Of a DNA stretch of 8,989 nucleotides, positions 1 through 7,142 are shown piece by piece. Below the pieces are notes generated by a model. The model made no database searches and had not been told where the DNA came from. It was given only the letters and a program-made list of their open reading frames with translations. Position 1 is the stretch's first letter. Each line of letters opens with the position of its first letter. A program made the position numbers and the translations under genes. Source of the DNA: Rubrobacter sp. (GTDB lineage Bacteria; Actinomycetota; Rubrobacteria; Rubrobacterales; Rubrobacteraceae); contig JAFAPF010000074.1 of the NCBI GenBank assembly GCA_019247245.1, positions 1 to 8,989 on the forward strand, written 5' to 3'.

Positions 1-75
1 CTCTTCGCCGAGAACTTCAAGAAGTTCGAGGACCATGTGGACGAGGAAATCTTGAAGGCAGGGCCAACCGCCTAG
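1..75 (+). CDS. pckA: Phosphoenolpyruvate carboxykinase (ATP), 3' end only
   Basis: Only the last 24 codons and a TAG stop lie in the window. The peptide LFAENFKKFEDHVDEEILKA followed by GPTA resembles the C-terminus of ATP-dependent PEP carboxykinases, which usually end in an (F/E)NFKKFE-H---E---AGP pattern. The enzyme converts oxaloacetate and ATP to phosphoenolpyruvate, CO2 and ADP in the cytoplasm (gluconeogenesis). None of the catalytic residues are visible, so the call rests on the tail alone. The gene converges on the antiporter; the two TAG stops sit on opposite strands of the same CTAG, so there is no room for a terminator between them. Confidence 0.72.
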   Translation, partial: LFAENFKKFEDHVDEEILKAGPTA

Positions 76-1319
76 TGATCGCCTACCGGTAACTGGTCGC
101 CGGCTTCTCTCTCGACGAGACCGAGGCGGCGGGCCAGAGGTCCGGCAGTCGTGGCCTGCAGGAGCAGGGTAACGAGGACAGCGAGGGCGACCATCGAGAC
201 GGCTATGTCAGCGCCGGGTACGTTCTCGGACAAGAGCAGGGCGCCGATGGCAGCGGGGATGACACCGGTCTCGCGGCACCAGGCTAGGAAGATAATCTCG
301 TTTCTAGCCCACCGTCCGCGCCGGTCGGGTAAAAGGCAGGCAAGCACCGTCAAAGGCCGGGCGACAAAGATGAAGACGGCCATCACCACGAGGCCACCAG
401 CGAGGTACTCTCCGAGCGTCTCGAAGGGCATGTTGATACCAAGAGTTACGAAGACGAGCAGGACAGCGATCTCAGAGACCTGGCTTGCGAACCCTTCGAG
501 GAGGTAGGCATGCTCATCATGCTGGCCGAGGTGGAGTAACTCCATGTTCCCTACGATCAAGCCCATTATGAAGGCGGCCAGGTAGCCGGAGCCACCTAAG
601 GTTTCGACCGAGAAGTAGCCCAAAGCTACCACCGCAAGGATTGCCACCGCCGGCGATTCGCGCCAGGCTCCGCCCCTGCGAAAGGAGACGAGGTAAGAGA
701 GCACGACGCCGGCCACGACCCCGATCAAGGTGCCCAAAAGGAGGCCGCGCACGAACTCGAAGGCAGGCACCGAGAGCGTGACTTGGCCGGAGGTGACCGC
801 GCCGGCCACCGCGAGCGTAAGTACCGTACCCACGGTGTCGTTGAACCCGGACTCGGCTACAACCGTCTGGGCGATCTTGGGCTTCAAGCGGATCTCGTCG
901 AAGAGCGGTATGAGGATCGCGGGATCTGTCGCTGCGAGGACTGCGCCGACCATAAGGGCCACCAGGAGAGACACACCGAAGATCGGAGCGACGGCCAGAG
1001 CGACGATGAACGCGGTCAGAAAGACGCCCGGTAAGACGAGGAGGCCTAAGCCTACGGCGGTACGCGAGAGCACGCGCAGGGAGATCTCGGTACCACCGTG
1101 GAAGAGGATCAGAGAGACGCCGATAGTGAAAACGAGTTGCGCTCCGACCCCTTCGAGCGGATTCTCGACAAGCCCCAGGACCGAAGGACCGATCAAGGCA
1201 CCCATCGCGACGAGCATCACCATCTCGGGGAGCCGCAGCAGGGCTGCTATGGCCTGTGAGATCAAACCCGCCCCTACAACGAGGCCGAAATCTCTGAGTA
1301 TCTGCTCGGTCTCGACCAT
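72..1319 (-). CDS. CPA1-family (NhaP-like) cation:proton antiporter
   Basis: An intact 415-residue, strongly hydrophobic protein with roughly 11 to 13 membrane segments, the usual size of a bare CPA1 Na+(K+)/H+ antiporter domain without a cytosolic C-terminal regulator. Visible family signatures are GGTEIS near residues 75-80, TDPA at 131-134 and ESGFND at 156-161. The last contains the Asn-Asp pair that carries the cation/proton-binding aspartate in archaeal and bacterial NhaP proteins. The tail after about residue 400 is short and charged. It probably exchanges Na+ or K+ for protons at the cytoplasmic membrane; the ion cannot be told from sequence. The ATG has no Shine-Dalgarno sequence, but a TATACT box lies six bases upstream, which suggests a leaderless transcript. 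It converges on pckA. Confidence 0.9.
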   Translation of the reverse strand: MVETEQILRDFGLVVGAGLISQAIAALLRLPEMVMLVAMGALIGPSVLGLVENPLEGVGAQLVFTIGVSLILFHGGTEISLRVLSRTAVGLGLLVLPGVFLTAFIVALAVAPIFGVSLLVALMVGAVLAATDPAILIPLFDEIRLKPKIAQTVVAESGFNDTVGTVLTLAVAGAVTSGQVTLSVPAFEFVRGLLLGTLIGVVAGVVLSYLVSFRRGGAWRESPAVAILAVVALGYFSVETLGGSGYLAAFIMGLIVGNMELLHLGQHDEHAYLLEGFASQVSEIAVLLVFVTLGINMPFETLGEYLAGGLVVMAVFIFVARPLTVLACLLPDRRGRWARNEIIFLAWCRETGVIPAAIGALLLSENVPGADIAVSMVALAVLVTLLLQATTAGPLARRLGLVEREAGDQLPVGDH

Positions 1320-1325
1320 GACAAG

Positions 1326-1331
1326 AGTATA
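1326..1331 (-). promoter_or_regulatory. Candidate -10 box for a leaderless antiporter mRNA
   Basis: Read on the minus strand, TATACT is followed by six bases (CTTGTC) and then the antiporter ATG at 1319. Transcription normally begins about seven bases after the -10 box, which would place the first base of the RNA at or next to the A of the ATG. No purine-rich ribosome site occurs in the preceding bases. I see no good -35 hexamer at 16-18 bases, so the box is suggestive only. Confidence 0.45.
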
Positions 1332-1499
1332 AAGTCCGATTTCAACGTGTCTGGTCCAACTGCTCGGACCGTCAACAGCCTCTTCCGGGTGTCTAGCCGG
1401 GCTCTGCGAGGTACTACAGGCTAGTTACTGCTAAGATGAATTCCAAGCTACGTTTTTTCTGCCGAAAGCGTTTGTCAAAAGTGGCTACAAGTCCCTGTG

Positions 1500-1905
1500 T
1501 TAAAGGCCCTCATTGTGTGGTAATGCATCTATTGCCCCGTAAACCTGGCCCATTAGGTCAACGTCCATTACACGCTTAAACTCCTCGGGCTCCATCTGAT
1601 CAAAGGTGGCATAGAGCCCCCACGGCGCTCAAGTGCATCCAAATGTCGAGGTAGCCATACTCTTCCGCTGCTCTATCCGCGACCACCTTTACCTGCTCGA
1701 ACTCGGCCGCATCAGCCGGCACGACTAGAGCTTCGCCACCGTTGCGGTGTATCTCATCCGCCCAGGAGCGAATCGCCCCTTCGTTACGAGCGGAGACTAC
1801 AACCTTGGCACCACGTTCAGCGAACCGGACGGCCGCCTCACGATCTATACCACTTGAGGCACCCATCAGCACGACGACCTGCTGATCTATAGGTTTGAGT
1901 AGCAT
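1500..1905 (-). pseudogene. Short-chain dehydrogenase/reductase (SDR), frameshifted and 3'-truncated
   Basis: The ATG at 1905 follows AGGAGG four bases upstream and opens a classic SDR N-terminus: a beta strand QQVVVLMGASSG at about residues 8-19, then RFAERGAKVVVSARNE. The Rossmann motif reads GASSGID, so the third glycine of GxxxGxG is aspartate. The reading frame shifts at the C5 run at 1617-1621 (G5 on the coding strand) and hits TGA at 1600. In the neighbouring frame the protein continues as AVGLYATFDQMEPEEF and DLMGQVYGAIDALPH before TAA at 1500. The catalytic Ser and YxxxK region is missing, leaving about 135 of the 250-330 residues normal for the family. Removing one G restores the frame but neither the missing glycine nor the missing C-terminal half. 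The substrate of the ancestor is unknown. Confidence 0.85.
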
Positions 1906-1965
1906 CCCTCCTCCTAACATTGTTGCTTCTGCTCCATCACTAAGCCGCCACCCCTCCAGCCTATA

Positions 1966-1994
1966 GCATGCGTGCTCGCCGGGCGAGAGCATGC
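1966..1994. repeat. Imperfect 29-bp inverted repeat
   Basis: Two copies of GCATGC (1966-1971 and 1989-1994) flank an inner CTCGCC (1975-1980) and GGCGAG (1982-1987) around a single central G. The spacer on the left is one base longer than on the right, so the repeat is not perfectly symmetric. It lies 61 bases upstream of the SDR pseudogene start. It could be an old repressor operator or an RNA hairpin; there is no T-run to make it an intrinsic terminator. Confidence 0.6.
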
Positions 1995-2186
1995 CTCGAG
2001 TCCCCGCTGACGTTGCCACGGCTATCCGGCTGACGAAGCTCCAAAGGAGTAAGCTGGAATGTTTCTGTCAGCAACTTGCCAGAGCTTTGACAGCTACCGA
2101 GGCGAAAAAGGAGAAACGCTACCCGCGGACAATTGTCTTAAAAAGCGGTTTTCTGAACAGCGGCGAACAACCTCGTATATAGAGAA

Positions 2187-2224
2187 ACTGACTCTGGATC
2201 AGTCAATCCTGGTTCGAATTTAGG
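2187..2224 (+). tRNA. Truncated tRNA-Gln(CUG) remnant: anticodon and T arms only
   Basis: ACTGACTCTGGATCAGT (2187-2203) folds into a perfect five-pair anticodon stem with a seven-base loop CTCTGGA, giving anticodon CTG at 2194-2196 (reads CAG, Gln). After a four-base variable loop comes CCTGG-TTCGAAT-TTAGG (2208-2224), a T arm with a canonical TTCGAAT loop whose last two stem pairs have become G-T. A normal partner for the acceptor strand and a proper D arm are not found upstream, and CCA is not next to the expected end. It is therefore a fragment, not a working tRNA. Such 3' tRNA halves are commonly left by integration of islands at tRNA genes. Confidence 0.55.
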
Positions 2225-2410
2225 TCCGGCGCTTTCCACAGACCCCTTCGTTTTGTAGGTGAAGGTTAAACCGAGAAGCGTCATATTGCTCCTAAACTTG
2301 AGTACAATCTCTAGTGGCGGCAGAGTTACAGTGCCGATCCTCCTAGTCTGCACCGGAAGCCTCGGAACCTTAAAATCAGGGCCATATGTAGAAACCTAGA
2401 GAGGAATGCC

Positions 2411-3010
2411 TTGATCATAGACCCATCGGATCTCGACCAGCAAAGCTTATACAAGCTGTTGATAGGCTCGGTCGTCCCCCGGCCGATAGCTTGGACCTCA
2501 ACCGTAAGCCAGGAAGGCGTACGCAACCTAGCGCCTTTCAGCTTCTTCACTGTAGCTTCCCGACAACCACCGATGCTGTGCATAAGCCTTGGTCCACAGC
2601 AAGGAAATGATAGCTCCACCAAAGATACGCTGAGCAACATTGAGAAGACGGGGGAGTTCGTGATCAACATCGTCTCTTTACCCCTCTCGAACATGATGTA
2701 TGAATCGTCCAAGAGCCACCCGCCCGAGGCTGACGAGTTTGAGAAAGCGGGCCTCACCCCGGCTTCCTGCGAGGTTGTAGGAGCCCCCAGGGTCGAGGAG
2801 GCTAGCGTGAGCATGGAGTGCCTTTTGGATCGAATCTTGGCCTTGGGCACCGATCACCTGGCCATCGGCAGGATGGTCCGCTTCCACGTCCGGGACGAGC
2901 TCTATGAGGAGGGGCGCATAAACATAGTGAAGCTCCAGCCGTTGGGGCGTCTAGCCGGTAGCTACACCAAGGTTGAGACCATCTTCGAGTTGCCTACGGA
3001 TGACTTCTGA
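2411..3010 (+). CDS. Flavin-reductase-like, FMN-binding split-barrel protein
   Basis: A 199-residue intact protein of the flavin reductase / flavoredoxin group. Features typical of the family are the start MIIDP, VVPRPIAWTST at about 21-31, NLAPFSFFTVAS at about 39-50 (the FMN-contacting stretch), a TGEFVIN strand near 80-86, ESSK with a following acidic segment, and the closing GRLAGSY...IFELP. The split-barrel fold binds FMN and usually acts in NAD(P)H-dependent flavin reduction or as the reductase part of a two-component monooxygenase; the partner is not visible here. The start is TTG, chosen because GAGG ends six bases upstream and MIIDP is the family N-terminus; the ATG at 2406 is out of frame and stops at once. 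A cupin gene follows 118 bases downstream. A short copy of its C-terminus lies at 7338-7415. Confidence 0.85.
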   Translation: MIIDPSDLDQQSLYKLLIGSVVPRPIAWTSTVSQEGVRNLAPFSFFTVASRQPPMLCISLGPQQGNDSSTKDTLSNIEKTGEFVINIVSLPLSNMMYESSKSHPPEADEFEKAGLTPASCEVVGAPRVEEASVSMECLLDRILALGTDHLAIGRMVRFHVRDELYEEGRINIVKLQPLGRLAGSYTKVETIFELPTDDF

Positions 3011-3118
3011 TCCTCTGATGGTTACGCCCCAAGTAGACAGCAGGGTACGCAAAGATGAGTAGCGGTCCCGCCTGTCGGGTAAGGTTGATCGGATGGATTG
3101 AGCAGGAAGCCAAGCACC

Positions 3119-3124
3119 AGGAGG
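3119..3124 (+). promoter_or_regulatory. Ribosome binding site fixing the GTG start of the cupin gene
   Basis: AGGAGG is a perfect anti-Shine-Dalgarno match, four bases before GTG at 3129. No in-frame ATG occurs nearby, so this site decides the start. Confidence 0.7.
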
Positions 3125-3128
3125 AAGA

Positions 3129-3470
3129 GTGTCAGAGAAGAACGTCGATAAGGTGAGAGCCGAACAGTTGCAGCGCGGACAGATGGGTCAGCGGTATCTG
3201 GCGTCGGGTGAGATGGTCTCGATGCGCCTCTGGGAGAACGAGCAACCCGGCGAGCCCAAGCCTGAGGTCGCCCGCGATTACGAGACCGTGGGCTACGTAC
3301 TTGAAGGCCGGGCCGAGCTGCATCTGGAGGGAGCAGTGGTACAGCTGGCGATCGGGGACTCCTGGACGGTCCCCAGGGGTGCCACGCACACGTACAGGAT
3401 CCTCGAGCCCTTCACCGCCATCGAGGCAACCAGCCCGCCCGCCGGGGAGCACCGACGCGACACGCCATAG
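3129..3470 (+). CDS. Small single-domain cupin protein
   Basis: A 113-residue intact protein that is essentially one cupin beta-barrel. Cupin motif 1 is represented by YETVGYVLEGRAELHLEG at about 51-68 and motif 2 by GDSWTVPRGATH at 76-87, with the conserved PxG and His87. The His-x-His metal ligands expected just before motif 1 are not present (the stretch is EPKPEVARDYE), so a classical three-histidine metal site is unlikely. The barrel may bind a small ligand or act as a regulator or isomerase. The start is GTG, supported by AGGAGG four bases upstream. It may be cotranscribed with the flavin-reductase-like gene. Specific function unknown. Confidence 0.8.
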   Translation: MSEKNVDKVRAEQLQRGQMGQRYLASGEMVSMRLWENEQPGEPKPEVARDYETVGYVLEGRAELHLEGAVVQLAIGDSWTVPRGATHTYRILEPFTAIEATSPPAGEHRRDTP

Positions 3471-3634
3471 GAGCGTTTGACCACCTCCATAGACGCCAAC
3501 CGTTCGAGCAGCTTGTCAAGCACCGCATAGCGCTGCTCGGGCTCACCTGAATAAGCCATAAACCCCGCCCCGCTGTCCAATCTCGCTTGCTGAAATCCCC
3601 CCTGCCCGGGCAGGGTAGCGAATACCGCTTGCAC
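3293..3634 (-). other. Unidentified open frame, probably a gene remnant
   Basis: A 113-codon minus-strand frame opens at GTG 3634, with AAGAAGG about 11 bases upstream. Its first 57 residues lie outside the cupin gene and include a plausible protein-like stretch, AYSGEPEQRYAVLDKLLERL, which would form an amphipathic helix. The rest is antisense to the 3' end of the cupin gene and has no sense of its own. I do not recognise the family. It may be the relic of a minus-strand gene cut off by the cupin locus, or chance. Confidence 0.25.
3600..3615. repeat. 16-bp perfect palindrome
   Basis: CCCTGCCCGGGCAGGG is identical to its reverse complement over all 16 bases. It has no loop, so it suits a dimeric DNA-binding protein better than a hairpin; no T-run follows on either strand. 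It lies in the gap between the cupin gene and the DedA pseudogene and could be an operator or chance in GC-rich DNA. Confidence 0.6.
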
Positions 3635-3675
3635 AGAACCGGATAGCCTTCTTATTACCTACTCACGTTTGCTCG

Positions 3676-4422
3676 CTAGCGACGGGCCGTCGTTCTTCGG
3701 GTCGCTCTGCGGCAAAGTCCTCCTGGTAGGTCTCTGAAGCAAGGCAAGTCGCCACGATAGTTACTAGGGCCAAGCCGGCCATGTATATATTGGAGGAGTT
3801 GGGTGTACATTTTCCATTGACGCCACGGGATCCAGAGGATGCATCCAACTGCCACAGCGGCCAGCACCACATACTCGATTGTCGATGCGTACTGCTTTAC
3901 AAGTGGCCATTGGGTACCGAGCTCCCAGCCCAGGCCGATAAATGCTACGTTCCACAAGACGTTACCGAATGCGGTGTAGGCCGTGAACTGCAAGATCGTC
4001 ATGCGCTTGATACCCGCCAGCACGGAGATCGGCGCTCCTGTACCGGGAACAAAGCGGCCGAACAGGATAGCCTCCCTACCATGACGCTCGAACAACTTGC
4101 CTGCCCTGTCAAGAACCGGCTTGAGCACGAGTTTGTTGAAGTGCTTGTCGGCACGTCTGGGTAACCTGACGTAGGCTTTCACCGCTCCAGAGCCCTAGGA
4201 GATAGAGCACCAACGAGGCGAGCACCGACACCCTGCCGTTGACGCTGTCAGCACCGAGACGAGCAAAAAGCGCCCCTGCCCGACTAAAAAGCCAGTGAGG
4301 GGCAGGGTCAGCTGAGTGGGGATCAACAGGTTCATGTTTCCCAAAGCTGTCAGGAAGAACACGCCAATATAGCCGAAGGAGTAGACGACCTCGATGGCCC
4401 ACTGCGTAATACCGGCAAGCAA
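3676..4422 (-). pseudogene. DedA-family membrane protein, two frameshifts
   Basis: Three successive reading frames together spell one DedA (SNARE-associated) protein. The first, from TTG 4422 with GGGAGG nine bases upstream, has the family N-terminus: SFGYIGVFFLTALGN, then IPTQLTLPLTGFLVGQG. A shift near the GGG at 4231-4233 moves to VLASLVLYLLGLWSGE. A second near 4177-4181 moves to a frame with KLFERHGREAILFGRFVPG, then SVLAGIKRM, ending at TGA 3676. The FERHG...GRFVPG segment is the conserved re-entrant region of the family; the usual (R)xxR environment is partly altered (GTGAPIS). DedA proteins are membrane proteins, several of which transport undecaprenyl phosphate or phospholipids. No frame now yields a complete product. 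The last 30 residues do not look like family sequence. Confidence 0.85.
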
Positions 4423-4423
4423 G

Positions 4424-4604
4424 TTAGAGTACCTCCCAACTCAGGTAGATGTAGAGACCGTCGAGGATGATGCCATACGGTACGTATTTCCCAGAGCCCT
4501 CGGTACTCGGTGGGCCCTTGTCCTTGTGCTGGGCATTGTGGAAGCAGCTAAACATCAGAGGCACAGCATCCAGCTAAGTATCTGAGCCGGTGATAACGCC
4601 GATG
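4424..4604 (-). pseudogene. Unidentified short coding remnant between the YfhO and DedA genes
   Basis: On the minus strand, one frame between the end of the YfhO pseudogene and the DedA start reads LDAVPLMFSCFHNAQ, then STEGSGKYVPYGIILDGLYI, then YLSWEVL and TAA at 4424-4426, one base before the DedA TTG. It is interrupted by a TAG upstream of LDAVPL. The composition looks protein-like and the spacing to DedA is typical of an operon. I cannot name the family. It could be the end of a small membrane or envelope protein gene, or an accidental open frame. Confidence 0.3.
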
Positions 4605-7142
4605 TCAAGTGGACTCGGCATTGCCCACCCTTTTGTACCGGTACTGCAACCCGACGCCAAAGACAAATACAACACACACAGCGTACGCTACTACCGAGAT
4701 TATTATCCCTACCTCAAGCGCCGCCGACTCATACCTCAGCTCTACCTCATGCTCTCCTGCTGGGATAGGCACCGAACGTAGAAGCTGGTTTGTGGCATAT
4801 ACCTCTGCGGGCTACCCATCTATATATGCCTTCCACGAAGGGTAGTACACCTCGCTGAGCACCAGTAGCTCCCCAGAACCAGTGGAGGTCTTCAGCTTTA
4901 TATTGTTCGCTTCATACTCCTCTACCAACGCTTGATCGACCGAAGCGTCATCAACGTTGGAGGACGTGGACATCTGTTGTGGGGGCTCCTCTTCTAAGAG
5001 AGCCTCATTTCTGGGGTTAACCTCCCCTGACTCGAGCAGCGTCAGAGCTTCTTTGCGAGCTGAGTGGACGATCCAAGCTCTTGGCAGTGTCTACTGGTTC
5101 TCGAGCACCTTTGAGTCGTTGTCCTCGTAGACGGTTGGGTGCGTGCTCCCGAACCGCTCGAACCGCCCTACGCCATCCGGATTCTCCTGGGAAGGATCGG
5201 TGGGTACGATGATGTAACGGGCGTTGAGCAGGTCGAGTAGTGGGGAGGCTAAGCCTTTTTCGTAGACGTCCATGAAGTGGTAGTTCTGTTCACCCTTGTT
5301 CAGGGTGCTCATGAACTGATCGTAGTGGGAGATGTGGGTAGGGTTGTAGCCATGTACGCTTTGCAATCCCGTTAGCATCGGACGACCATTCGCCTCCAGC
5401 ATATGCGTCTCTGAGTCCGCGAACCACGCCGGGGATGAGAGGTGCGAGCCCTCTGTCAACCCAGAATCGTAACCTAAGTAGCGGAAGGGTTCTTCTCCTT
5501 CTCTAGATTGTAGGAATCGGGCCGCTGAAGGGCTGTAGTAAGAGGCGAAATCTGTATCGCGGGTTTTTACTGTCCAACCCCACCAGGTAAGATCCTGCTC
5601 GGCCATTGCGTCCCTGTCTGCTACGAACAGGTCGGCGAACACGGTAAGCACCAGCAACACCAACGCGAGGTTGCGCCAGACTGGGAGCCGCGCCGGGAGC
5701 AGGACGTACGCGGCAACCAGCACCACGGCCAAGGAACAATACCAGCGAAACTGCATGGATAGTTACACCTTCCTCCAGATGTAAAGGATAAGGATCCTCC
5801 CCGTCTGACCTGTAAGGGAACAAGGCACTCGTGCTCGCTAGAAGAAGCGCGGCCACCAAAGGTATGGCGAGCAAATAAGGTTTCCTGTCGAGCCTCTCCT
5901 TTAGACAGCTCAGGGAGGCACCGGCTAGGAGCGCCGTGCACAGGTAAAAGATCAATATCACCCGATCTGGACGGTGCGGGTGTAGTCGTTCGAAATAGGG
6001 CAACAGGTAAAGCGCCGGGTGCAGCGGCGTGGGTCCCTGTTCGGTGAGGATAAGCGTCCCCAGCACCAGGGCTCCAAAGTAAGGGACCGCAAAGCGTCCC
6101 CGGACGATCCCGGCGAGCGTAGATACAACCTGCAAGGGAGACCCCCCGAAGGTGGGAACCGCGAGACTTCTCCGGGAAACCACGGGAGCTACGAGGGCAA
6201 GGGCTAGTACTATTAGGCCTGTGTACCAGAAGCCAGGCTTCAGCAACAACGCCCATCCCCCAGCGACCATCCACCTCGAGCGCGAGCCTCGACCAGGTAC
6301 CCTCCAGACAGGTTAGAGAGAGCGTTGTACTCCAGACGCGGTAACACCCCAAAGGCTCCCATAGCCAACCCAAACACCAACACCCCTGCCCCATGCAAGA
6401 TAACCCCCCTACCCTGCCCCGCACACCCATATGTATCTGCCCCGGAGAACACAGCAGTGTGCGGTAGGCGATGTACCCTCCCACAGCCAGCAGAGCATAG
6501 TAAGCACCCTGCCCAAATCATGCTGCTAGCGTCTGGCTTATCGCCAGCCCCGAGATTCCCCCACACCCCCCGCAATAGCCAGCGCTCGCTGCGTATGGCC
6601 ATCTCTGCTCCCAGCATCGCCAGCGGCAGTCAGGCCATAACCCCTGTGTACTGAAAGCAACTGGCGTTATCCAAGCAGAAAAGACCACCGTACTCGTAGG
6701 CTATAGCAGCCAGGAAGGCTCCGGGGATTCCTAAACCCAGTGATCGGGCCAGCGCGTAGGTAGAGAGCCCGGCAAGCAAAAGGTGCAAGAACATGAAGCT
6801 CTTTACCGCAGCTACTAGGGGCAAAAGGGTGAACAGCACCATCGCGGGAATATAGGACCAGCCGGAGAGGGAGTCGGCTGCGAAGGGTGTGTCCGAGAGC
6901 TGGTAAGGGTTCCAGCTGGGGAGCTGCCGAGCCCATAGGCTTTGGCCCATGACGTAATGGAACGGGTGGTAGTACTGCGTGGCGGCATCCGAGCCGAGGG
7001 TGGTCTGCTCGCGCAAGAGATCTCACTCTCCTATGAGGGCGAGCGATAATAGCCGCAACACTATGGCAGCGTTGGGATGACAAAGTACAAAGGAGGCTGA
7101 TGACAGCCGAAAAAGCCGGGGCGTCTTTGGTATGAACTGCAT
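4605..7142 (-). pseudogene. YfhO-family (GT-C type) membrane glycosyltransferase, heavily degraded
   Basis: Reading through lesions restores one protein of about 845 codons, the normal size for YfhO-like proteins. In order: ATG 7142 and an N-terminal hydrophobic stretch; DLLREQTTLGSDAATQYYHP and SWNPYQLSDTPFAADSLSG, which resemble the acidic first-loop region of these enzymes; many membrane segments with GQGAYYALLAVGGYIAYRTL, GVLPRLEYNALSNLSGGY, LLLKPGFWYTG and PTPLHPALYLLPYFERLHPH; an extracytoplasmic domain with LLNARYIIVPTD; and VLSEVYYPSWKAYIDG before a last membrane helix and TGA 4605. In-frame stops lie at 7023-7025, 6630-6632, 6518-6520, 5091-5093 and 4812-4814. Frames shift near 6548-6551, 6404-6409, 6252-6260 and 5728-5736. 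YfhO homologues glycosylate envelope polymers from polyprenyl-phosphate sugars; the target here is unknown. The start is chosen because an in-frame TGA precedes it. Confidence 0.88.

Larger units (their letters stand above)
1906..2410. other. 505-bp stretch without a convincing gene
   Basis: This region separates the SDR pseudogene from the flavin-reductase-like gene. It contains a 29-bp imperfect palindrome (1966-1994) and a tRNA-Gln-like remnant (2187-2224), listed separately. A 54-codon plus-strand frame from ATG 2059 to TAG 2223 has AAAGGAG about ten bases upstream, but the peptide matches no family I know and runs through the tRNA-like element, so I do not call it. The other longer open frames here show no recognisable domain. 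A TACAAT box near 2303 lacks a -35 partner at a normal distance. Confidence 0.6.

Noticed and set aside
151..1332. Plus-strand open frames inside the antiporter gene, up to 200 codons
   Set aside because: They are rich in Arg, Ser and Thr, show no domain, and are antisense to an intact gene with clear family motifs.
2326..2887. Minus-strand frames of 174 and 69 codons
   Set aside because: They are antisense to the flavin-reductase-like gene, which has a good start, ribosome site and family motifs; the antisense peptides look like nothing known.
3067..3079. CCCG-CCTGT-CGGG hairpin between the flavin-reductase-like and cupin genes
   Set aside because: The stem is only four pairs and no T-run follows, so it does not support a terminator.
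3055..3156. Short 33-codon plus-strand frame overlapping the cupin start
   Set aside because: It has no clear ribosome site and no recognisable sequence, and it is out of frame with the cupin gene.
3781..4164. Plus-strand 127-codon frame
   Set aside because: It is the antisense of the DedA pseudogene; the Cys/His-rich peptide has no recognisable pattern of metal sites.
5621..6484. A single 287-codon minus-strand frame as a separate gene
   Set aside because: Only its first part (GGYIAYRTLL region) belongs to the YfhO protein; the rest is out-of-frame translation of the same pseudogene.
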